Translations under genes and position numbers: made by a program
Notes under the pieces: generated by a model
Database searches by the model: none
Told to the model about the DNA's origin: nothing
The model's input: only the letters and a program-made list of their open reading frames with translations
Shown here: positions 45,870 to 56,782 of the stretch, piece after piece
Layout of the letters: each line of letters starts with the position of its first letter
Numbering within the stretch: position 1 is the first letter of the stretch
NCBI GenBank assembly: GCA_023055425.1
Contig: JALGPY010000003.1
Span: 75,739,491 to 75,803,490 of the forward strand
Reading direction: 5' to 3'
From: Linanthus parryae
Taxonomy: Eukaryota > Streptophyta > Magnoliopsida > Ericales > Polemoniaceae
Length of the DNA stretch: 64,000 nt

Positions 45870-47754
45870 TGTAGGGTTTTGATGCTTGCACACTGGAAAT
45901 ACAATAATAATTTCGTGATCAAGACCCTCCATGAATCGCAGGTTAAGCCATCATAACCTGATAAAGGAAGATGATTGTGTACCTTGTATGTTTCTACGAT
46001 CACAACGAAGAATAGTGTCTTTGTCTCCATGATATCCACACCTAGGATTCTCAACTAGAATCACCCTTCACTTCTTGTGCTAGCTATGTCGAAGAGGGAA
46101 GCTAAAAAATCACGCAAACCGGAGTCAAGAGGTGGTCGAACCACCTTGTGCGACCGACTGTAGGGAGGCCGACGGGTGAGGGGGCGACTCCTTATGGGGT
46201 CCCTGTCCTTGCTCTATTTCTCTTAATTACAACTCATGAGAAGCTAGGGTTGCCGTTTTATTGTTAATAACTCCTTATTAACCACAAACTTGTCCCAATA
46301 CTAATCATATCCATACACGTATTATTTCACTTTCCAACTTAGTCCAACTAACTTTACATGTGGTTGCTTTTTGATCATTTATCCTTTTAATTGTTAATTA
46401 GTCCAACTAATTTACGTTCTTTCCAGTTTAATTCTTTCGGTGTGTGAACCCGTATGTTCCTATTAAGTTGGTAGTAACAATTATGAACATAGATCGGTGT
46501 CTAGCAACACATCTATGACATCCAACTAATAGAAATAGTCAGTGATCTGAAAAATCATGTGCCCAATTTTATCGTGTTGTCAAGCAAATCGGAGCCAAGA
46601 GGTGGCCGAACCACCTTGTGCGACCGACGGTAGGGAAGCCGACGGGTGATGGGGCGGCTCCTTATGGGGTCTCTGTCCTTGCTCTCTTATTTATCTTAAT
46701 GAAAACTCATGAGAAATAATAAGCTAGGATTGCCCATTTATAGTTAACAACTCCTTATTAACTACAAACTTTCCCCAATACTAATCCTATCCATACACGG
46801 ATTATTCCACTTTGTTACTTAGTCTAACTAACTTTGCATGTGGTTGTGTTTTGATCCTTTATCCTTTTAATTGTTAATTAGTCCAACTAATTTACATTCT
46901 TTCCAGTTTAATATTTTTGGCGTGTGAACCTGTAGGTTCTTATTAAGTTGGTAGTAACAATTACGAACACACAGCGGTAACTAGCAACACATCTATGACA
47001 TCCAACTAATAGAAATAGTTAGTGATCTGACAAACCATGTGCCTAATTTTACTGTGTTGTGCATGTCCCTTTATCTCCATATTTGGATTGGACACGAGAC
47101 ATAAATGTAACACTGGTGTATCCAATCCATAGTTTCTCGATCCTCGAAATAGTCTTATCTGAACAGATAACAACAATATCACATTTTGTTTTATCTGAGT
47201 CTGGCCAGACATTCCATAAGAACTACCCCGCGAGTGGTCGTGGATATTTTCTCCCATTATGTGGGAGAGAAAAATCATCTCTACATGACTACCATCTCTC
47301 AGCTTGCTTCATATCATGCCTGATTATCGTCTTTATTACTACCCAATTACGGTGTAGCGTTTGACGAGATCAAAACATGACATTTCACAACTAGAGTATG
47401 TAGTGACTTTAAGTCCAAGGACTACAACACCAATGTCACTAGGAGAAGCACCTGTGACAATGACATAATATAATGTATCATTCTCGTGGTGAGTCAATCC
47501 AGTATGCCATTACTCCTAATGCATACCCCTGTGTTAGACTTGATATCTCCATCTCAATCTACCCACATACAAGTCTCCATGCATAGTGATCATCCTATTA
47601 ATCAGTGTACTCGACAAGGGATATTTAATATAAACAACAACTGTAATCTAATGACTATATTATATTAAACATCTCCATTAATAATACATGAATATTCTAG
47701 CCAAAATATTGTTCATACTAAAATAAGATTGCTTCTAGGACATCTAATCCAACA
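45870..47754 (-). repeat. Copia-4 3' LTR, enlarged by internal duplication
   Basis: On the minus strand it starts TGTTGGATTAGATGTCC and ends ATCAAAACCCTACA, 1885 bp against 1428 in Copia-3. The excess is explained by a ~470-bp tandem duplication (46114-46583 and 46584-47060), whose copies have diverged by scattered substitutions. Confidence 0.9.
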
Positions 47755-47789
47755 GTCTCCTACTTACACTAGTGCCAATCAGGTGCATC

Positions 47790-49010
47790 TCATATGCCTA
47801 TAGATCTAGCGTGCCCTCCATGCTTTCGCTGAACGAGCGACTTTGTAAGTGGATCTGAAAGATTATTATCTGTTGAAATATTGCATATCTTCACAACTCC
47901 TCTATCAATGATCTCCTGAACGAGATGGAATCTCCTAAGTACGTGCCTGGATTTCTGATGTGACCTAGGTTCCTTGGCTTGTGCCATCGCCCCAGTTTTG
48001 TCACATTACAACGCAATGGGATCGACTACTAGGAACCATACCCAGCCCAGTGATGAATTTCTTAATCCAAACAGCCTCCTTTGTTGCGCCTGACGCAGCA
48101 ATGTACTCAACTTTAGTTGTAGAATCAACAACTTTATCTTGCTCAGAACTCTTCCAGCTCATAGTGCCTCCATTCAGGCAAAACACATAATCCGACTGCG
48201 ATCTGTAGTCATCTTTGTCGGTTTCAAAGCTCGCGTCAGTGTAACCTATTACACTGAGTACTTCCTCCCCTCCATATATCAAGAATGCATCCTTAGTTCT
48301 TCTCAACTACTTAAGGATATTCTTGACAGCAATCCAGTTACTCTCATCCGGATTGAACTGGTATCTGCTTGCCATACTCAACTAGTATGACACATCTGGT
48401 CTAGTACATAACATGACATACATGATAGATCCTATGGCCGACGCATACGGGATCTTACTCATGCGGTCCTTCTCAATCTGATTGGAAAGACAGTCAGCCT
48501 TCGTAAGGGTGACTCCATGAGACATGGGCAATAATCCTTTATTCGGTTCTTACATGTTGAACCGCTTCAACACCTTATCTATATATGTACTTTGAATTAG
48601 GCTGAACAGTTTCCTCAATCTATCCCTATAGATCTTCATACCAAGTAGAACTTTTGACAGAAAACCCCCTTGCAGTATCGTCTCGCTGACACTTAGCTAC
48701 CAACAGTATTGATTTTGTCAGAAAACCCCCCTGCACTTTCACTTCTACCGACATCGCGCACCATTTTACTAAAACTGTTGGTAGCTAAGTGTCAGTAAAA
48801 GTGAAACTGCATGGAGGTTTCTGTTTGAAAAATGGTGCGCGATGTCGGAAAAAGTGAAAGTGCAGGGGGGTTTTGTGACAAAATCAATACTGCATGTAGC
48901 TAAGTGTCAGCGAGATGATACTGCAGGGGGGTTTTATGTCAAAAGTTCTACCAAGTATATATGCTGCAATCCCCAAGTTTTTCATTGAGAAACATTTCCC
49001 AGACAATCTC
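47790..49010 (-). pseudogene. Copia-4 RT end and RNase H
   Basis: Motifs matching Copia-3: GYTDASFETDKDDYRSQSDY and KVEYIAASGATKEAVWIKKF (48001-48306), then AKEPRSHQKSRHVLRRFHLV and NLSDPLTKSL (47790-47987) after a frame change near 48000. RT sequence upstream (48380-49010) is degraded and split by the MITE at 48648-48948. Inactive. Confidence 0.88.
48648..48948. mobile_element. 301-bp palindromic MITE with 9-bp target duplication (Mutator-like)
   Basis: Termini GAACTTTTGACA and TGTCAAAAGTTC. The arms pair over more than 100 bp each, including a CACTTTCACTT...AAGTGAAAGTG pair and a GACATCGCGCACCATTTT segment with its reverse complement. TACCAAGTA is duplicated at 48639-48647 and 48949-48957. 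A 9-bp duplication points to Mutator-type mobilisation. It splits the Copia-4 RT, and removal restores that alignment. Inner GTAGCTAAGTGTCAG units occur several times. Confidence 0.92.
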
Positions 49011-49178
49011 TATGGATAGATAGAGGATTGTCTAGGGAAATAAAATCCACCTACTCTATCTTCAGCTGCTGCCTGTTTGCCCGCAATTCGCTTCCCATTC
49101 CAGAGGGAACGATTTGAACTTAATGAATAATTAACGATGGAGTCGGTGATAGAGAGCTAACTGTGCTCAGCATTATCG

Positions 49179-52100
49179 ATGGCTACATGTTCGCCATGGT
49201 CATCGCCATGGAAGAGAATGACAGATCGTTCCCTCGATTTAGCCAGTTGTTCTGCCTCATTCAGTTCCTCAATCGTCTTCATATCCCACACCACCCGCAG
49301 ACATCATACGCGTCTCATCACTTTCTCTATAGATCCTCCATCATCGAAGCCAGTTTCTTCCGTAAGTCACAGCGTAAGGAAGAGAGTCGAGAGATCTCGT
49401 GAATCGGTACCATTCGGGCATGATTCGAAGTTCGAGTCCCGGGATAAGACTGGCCTGAATTTCAAATCATTGTTCGGGAGACGAATTTTGTGGAAACGGA
49501 TCTTGTTTGCCTCGACGAAAGTCAGAAGTATCCTTCTGCTCAATGTCATAACTGTTGTTTACGGTAATTTCTACATCTACTTTGCGCAAAAGTGTTCTTT
49601 CAGTCCTTTGCCATTTCGATTTTACTGTAAGTTAATCTGGTTACTGTAAGTTCAGTTCTATCCCCAAGAGTTTCAATTTTTTCAATTTATGCAATATGAT
49701 TTCGAGTATTGATATTTTCGTTACATAGGCAATATCTTTTTGTTGCCGGACTGCTGGTAGGAGGATCAAATATGTAGTCTCATTAGTGATTCATAAGTTC
49801 TGGCTGCAGGGCTAGCACTGATGGTTTAATCAAGCGGAGTCACTTTCTCATGCTTTTTCATATTTGTGGTTTTATCTCATAATTGCTTCAACACTAGAAA
49901 GTTTGTACTTCTCCAATACAACCACCAAGTTTTAGAGTTACAAGATAAGGTTTGCCTTTTTACCAAGATTTCACTTGAACAATGAAAGTGAACAGTATCG
50001 ACCTAGATTGGCAGACATAGATATATAAGTTTAAGTAGATAGGACAGGATGATGCAACTAGGAAGAATTTTGACGTTGCGTCAATAGAGGACGAAACGAG
50101 AGATAAATGTTTGTGATGGTTGCCCGTGTATCATTGACCCTTCGATTCACCATTTAGGAAAAGTGATCTGCTCCAAGTTGATGGTGGTAGACAAGGGAGA
50201 GGGAGGACTAGACGACAATACTTAACCAGATTCTACCTAAATTAGCGGATGGTTTTGGCCAGACGCATTTGGAGGCATTAAATCCATGTAGCTGGCCATG
50301 GTTAAACCAGGAAAAAGACTTGTTCGGTTGAGACATAAGTTCAAGTTATCAAGAGATTTCCAAATAAATCCGTCTATTGTTTGTGGAGGAAGTAAGAGTA
50401 TGTAACAGGACCTCAACAGTAAATACTGTAGAACCTATCGGAATAAAATAAAAATAAAATCAGAAAAGATGGTAGAGGGAATGCACCATTGTGGATCTAG
50501 CTCCTTATTTGTTTCCTCTGCTAGTGTTTTTGGTTTCCTCAAGCGTCTCTTCTTCCATTATATAGCGAACTTGCACTTGGCTGAAGTAGACAAAATGGTT
50601 GCACTGTGAACCAATCTGGTGGTTGAGCTCTCTTGAGAAGTGCAATAAAGTGGAACCACAAACCTTGTCATAAAGTGAGCTTTCTCAAATTGGACACTTG
50701 AAGTTGCAATTGTCAGATGGGCTGTTCCTTTCATCCTAAACAGGCCAACCTCCTGACCTAAACAGTACCATTTACGAGGAAGCATCATTAGTTGAGTGTG
50801 GCATGTAGGTTCTTCGAGAAGTCTGCACTATAGCTGGATTGTGGTGTGGATTTGTGATGCCAATGGCATACATGGACTTGAACTCTTTTGGAGGTCGTTT
50901 TCTTGATTTTGTGAAAGATTCTATGCATGCTTATTTTCGATTTCACATTCATGGCTTGTATTGGCAGAGCCTTGCCTTCAAGAACTTAACATTTATCCAT
51001 AAATACATTATACTTAAAGAGGTCTAAGGGCATGTTCAGTTGGCTTCTGCAACATAGGGAGGATAAGGAAAGTACAAGCTCAATTTTCTTGATGCAAGTA
51101 GGCTGTTGCTACATGCAAGTCACGCCAGTAGCAGCAATTTTCTTTTCCTTCCTTTGTCTGACTTAACTTTTCTTGGAAAATTTGTAATGTAACTTTCCTA
51201 TCATACGTCCATGAGAAATCATACTCTGATTGTACTTACTCAATGTTTGCAGCTAGTAACATTCCAATTGTTAAAGAGGTCGAAGCAATCTTGGATCCGG
51301 CTGCATTCACCGTTGTACGATTTTCCATCGCAGCGATTCCATTTATTCCTTTTGTTCTTCAAGCACGAGGTGACGCTCGGACTCGTAACTCTGGTATCGA
51401 GCTGGGAGTCTGGTTAAGTCTGGGGTATATCATGCAGGCACATGGGCTGCTCACTTCAGACGCTGGGCGTGCATCGTTCATTTCTATGTTTACTGTATGA
51501 AAAGTTCCCTTGAGTTTTATTAACACTATGCTTCATTGACTGACAGCATATGCTCATAGTTGTCTGACTTTGACATATTGGATGATTAGCCAGGTTATCG
51601 TGGTTCCCTTGCTTGCCGGTTTGTTAGGAGCTGTAATTCCTGCTCGTACGTGGTTTGGAGCTCTTATGTCTCTGGTGGGGGTCGCAATGTTGGAATCAAG
51701 CGGGTCACCTCCAACTGTAAGTACTGTTTTTGTCCTTTACCGTATGTGGTACTTTTCCAAAGCGAAGCTCTGTAATAAGCTCTGTAATATGAGTGTTATC
51801 GGTAAACTCATTTCAGATTGGAGATCTATATAACTTTATGGGTGCATTATTCTTTGGGGTCCATATGCTCAGAACTGAACACATTTCAAGAAAAACTGGC
51901 AAAGAAAACTTCTTATCACTTCTTGGACACGAGGTATGAAACTAAGCATGATTCTGTTACCTTTCCTCTATCTTCCCTGGTTAGATGGTTCAATGTGACG
52001 ATTAGAAGATCCAGCTGATGTCTGTTCAATTATTATTCAAAATCTGTTGTTTGCAGGTTTGTGTTGTTGCTGGGTTATCAGCTTTATGGTATTTCCTTGG

Positions 52101-54317
52101 AGGCTGTTTTAATGGAGTCCAAGAAACTAATCCCTCACCTTGGGAGTGGGCAGTGGTTTGGAATTGGATTACTACATTTCCATGGATACCTGCCATTTAC
52201 ACTGGCATATTCTCAACAGTGCTATGCCTATGGGTAGAGGTAACTATATATTTATTTCTTTATATTCATTTGTATTTTTTTCCTTCAATTACAATCACAT
52301 TCTCAAAGAAGGCTACAAATAAGAGAGATCCGCTTGTGACAATGTTATGTCATACCCCCTCCCTTAGGATTATAGTTTGGCCCTCGGTGACTTGCACTAA
52401 ACCATCTCTACTGAACTGGATTATTCAAATTTGACTACACTTAAGTTGGCATTATTCAAAATGGACACGGGATCAAAACAATCAAATTGGCCATTTCTGT
52501 GACCGATATTACATTAAGACCTTTAGAACGCTTAGATTAAAAACATTTTAATCAAACTTTACTGCAACACATGCATAATTACTCGTGTTAGTTAAAGCCA
52601 TTAGATCCGAGTAAAAAAATATGACGAGATATCCAGGGACCTACATGCTTAATAGTGATGCTGCTTGCACCGGATACCGCAATCTGGTCCTCACCAAATT
52701 CACAAAATTGTCAATGCCAAAATGGGAAGACCTATTTTGACAAGGTTGCCTCTTTTTGGTTTAGGTTGCACGGGCAAAAATCTTGTTTATAGGTCTTTGC
52801 TCATACAGGGATCTGCTACCATATATTAGGTAAGGTTATGTGGATGTGTTTCCTCTTTCTGGTTTAGGTTGCACGAGCAGAACCTTGTTTATCGGTCTTT
52901 CTCATACGGGGATGTGCTATCATATATTAGGTCAGGTCATAGTCGTCAAAGTTTGATACGTATCGTGTATCGATAATACGATTTTATATATCATGTATTG
53001 TATCTTGTCCTGTATCATACAACTACAATTTCGTGGGTGCTTGGGTACTTTGTGGGTGCTTCGTGGATAAGGCAGGGTCATTTTCAAAGTTTTGGTTCAG
53101 AGGTCTTCTAAAATACAACTACAATTTAACAAAGAAACGTGCATCTATGCTAACATTTCTAACCTTAGATTACTCGGCTCTCCAGAACGGAGAATAACGC
53201 CATGAAGAGATTATATTGTTGCTATAGTTAGTATAGTAACTATGTATCTTTGAATCTGCGTATGAATTTCTGTTTAATTATAATTTGGATTACTATTATT
53301 GTTATTTTCATATTATTATAATGGTATCACAAATAATATAAAATTAAAATGTAAAGAAAGTGGCCGCACCCTCGCCGCATCCGCTGCCGTACCCTTAATT
53401 TTTGGGAATTTGCCGCACCCGCACGGCCGCATCGCACCCGTGCGACATAGGACATACTTCGTTTTGAAGAATACATGACATGAAACTTAGAACTTGGTTA
53501 TTTTAAGCTCCTGTAATTATTTAGCTTCCAGTTTGCAAAAGCATCACAGTTCAGTTTGTTGGCTCTCTTTGTTCATCTATGGTTGTCCCTCCAACTCCAA
53601 GACTCAATGTACTATGAAATATGAATTTGTATTTTGTCAATTATGTGGGGTTTATTTGTAAGACTCAAAGGATTCAGGGGCTTTAGTGAAAGTATTTTGG
53701 TAATTGGGACTAGACTACGAAGTCAGTGGGAGCTAAAGTGAAGAGAACCCAAATATGTAGAGTATAATAGTAAAAAAATGAAAACCTCCGGCCATGCACA
53801 CACGCACACACACGCACACACACAAGCACATATATATAGGATTTTTTACCCTAAACCTACATGCATTATTGAACTTGTGACACTTAACCTACTGCATTAT
53901 CAATTTACCATGAAAACCACCTGCATTATTCAAATTTATGACACTTAACCTACTGCATCATCAATTTACCATGAAAACTACGCGCATTATTCAAATTTGT
54001 GACAAATAGCCTAGTCTAAGTTACGGAAAGTAATAGGAATTTTGTAAACTTTACGCAATGACGCATTTGCACCATTCATGTACCTCTTCATAAAATAAGG
54101 GCAAATGCGTTCCCGTTACTTCCCGTAGCTGAGACTAACTGAAATAGGCTATTTGTCCCAAATTTGAATAATGCAGGTGGTTTTCATGGTAAATTGATAA
54201 TAAAGGGGGTTAAGTATCACATCATTTGAATAATGCAGGTGGTTTTCATGGTAAATTGATAATCCAGTAGGTTAAGTGTCATAAGTTCAATAATGCAGCT
54301 AGGTTTAAGGTAAAAAA

Positions 54318-54350
<33 letters not shown>

Positions 54351-56745
54351 GAGCCAGTCTGAGTGTGATCATATATGAGCCATTTTTTAGAGAATGCGGG
54401 AAGTTTTGAAGGGTGCCAAATATCACCTTGAATTAAGAAAATTGATTTTGATGCAATGGGCGAAAATTTCCAGTCTGAGGTTTTGATTTTCTTTCATTCC
54501 AAAAGAGAGGAGTAATAGTAAGAAAAGTGAGAGTAATATGTCCTGTGATCAGAGTAACCTTATTCAGTGATGGACTCTATAGAATTGAAACGATAAGAGA
54601 AAGCAGTAGAGTGATAGCCTTTGCAAGCCAGGTAGGATATTAGCAGCTTCCGTAGATGATCCATATGATCTGTACGGGAGCGACCAGAGTTTCAAGTGAG
54701 CATGAGTCAGATTTTATGAGTGGTGATTTGTTTTAAATTCTAAATAATGCAAGAAGAGTAGATATTAAGTTCATGCTCCAATACCACCCAAGCACTCACA
54801 TGGGTAGAATAGTTCTAGTGAAAAGGGTATTTCATTTATGAGAAGAAGGATGTGCATGTTCATTACATATAGTTTACTAACAAAGAACTAGATCTGCAAA
54901 CAACAACTAGTTGTAGAATTGAAGGGTCTATATAACAATCACAGCATTCATGAAATCCCCTAACATCGGCAATCATCTCACAAACATTTTCAACTAAATA
55001 TTCCATCTATGCAATTCTTCGAGATAATCAATAGTTCCTTTACAATACGTTCCTTCGCAACAGATATTAGTGGTGAGAGATTCAACAATTGAAAAGCATT
55101 GTTCAATGTCTCTGCCGAAAGCCATTTCATATTCATGCAGTTAACCTGATGTCATTGCTTTTCTTGAAAGGTTGTCTTTATCCTTTATGCAGCTGCATCA
55201 CGTTTTCTGGAATTAAAGTTTTTATTCAGTGTCTCCTTACTTACTTTTCTGTATTCGGTAAAATACAACTAGCCAATGACATCCTTCATTAGTGTAACTA
55301 ATAATATGTTGAATGAGAGTAGTGAATGGCTTGAATGTATATTTACTGTGATTGCACGGGAAGTTGCAAGTCTATGGTTGCCATATTGATTTATTGTACT
55401 CCTTGAGGTAAGTCAGTGATCTTTGTAATTAGTCTTCCTTGGAACACGTCTGGTAGCTTTCGAATTCCAAATTTCAAATACGAAGATGGAAACATACTGG
55501 TATAAGCATTTTGAAGGAAGTGCTCTTAGATAAAGATGCTTTTGCATAAGTTCCGTTTCTTTCGTGCTATAGTTAATCTGGCTACTTCCTATTATACAGA
55601 TGGCTGCAATGCGTGATGTGTCGGCCACTGAAACAGCTATTATTTACGGTTTGGAGCCAGTATGGGGGGCTGGTTTTGCATGGTTTCTTCTTGGTGAGAG
55701 ATGGGGCACGCTTGGCTGGATAGGTGCAGCTCTTGTGCTAGGTAATTAAAGACTTGTTTACTTAGTTTATTTTCTTTTCTTTCTCTCTTCCCCCAGTAGA
55801 AAAACAGAGCAGCTTTCATTTCCTTCTAGTTGATTATTGTCTTCTTTAATTGAGAATTTTTCAAAATCACAAAGGTATTGTAGCTTAATGGAATTCACTG
55901 TTGACCCATGGGCCCTCCAAATGGGCGAGATATTGGGTTCAACATCCAGAGCCCACACAGCTTTAAATACCGTACATTTGTAGTAAAGTGTGATATGTTC
56001 CTTTCTTGGCTTGTGAAGATAGAGTGTGTCAGAATCAGCTCCAATGTTCTTTTTCAAGTTGATCCTCTTGCCAGGTTTAGCTTCTGATATAGTATGCCTT
56101 AATTCCTTTGGCCAACTTCAATATGAATCACCCGGAAAAGTCCTTGTCCTGATCCTTTTTGAGCGTTCTTTCACATGGCTATATGGCATTGATGTATTCT
56201 GCAAACAGTTTATTTGTATTAATGTAGTTTTTGCTTAGTTTTATACGACCTTCAAGCAATTGATTTGCTTCTAATGCTACAAGTGCATGTAGTTTAGCAG
56301 TTACTACTTCAATTTAAGTAACTCCTCCATTCCTCCTAACCAAGTGGATCGGTACATTGTATGAATAGCTCAAGTGTGGTGATCCGTCTGAACTCCCTAC
56401 TCCACTGTATAAAGAACGTACTAGTGTTGATCACAGATTCTAAAAGTCATTTACACAAATTACCTAGCACAAGAGCTGCACCATACTGTTTGCAAATCAT
56501 TAAGAGGCTCCCTTATGTTAGAAACACTTAATTTGCCCTCCTGCGCAACTCCACCCACCTCCATCTCCACCCATCATCTGCAACTCCACCACCAGTCAAC
56601 ATCAGCACTACTCCAGCCCTACACCCACCATTGAACATAAAACATACGTCTCTTACAACCACCAAGGCACTATTATAACTCAACCAACCCTCACCACATC
56701 TCTCTGACTAAGTCGCTACTACTACCGCAACAACCACTAGAACCA

Positions 56746-56782
<37 letters not shown>

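Larger units (their letters stand above)
45870..49010 (-). mobile_element. Copia-4: inverted, 5'-truncated Ty1/copia element
   Basis: Minus-strand orientation. It has one 3' LTR (47754-45870), a polypurine tract (GTAGGAGAC just beyond 47754) and the 3' part of pol (RNase H and the end of RT) to about 49010. The rest of pol, gag, the leader and the 5' LTR are missing. It stops about 170 bp before the host transporter start codon. A MITE sits inside its RT. Confidence 0.88.
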
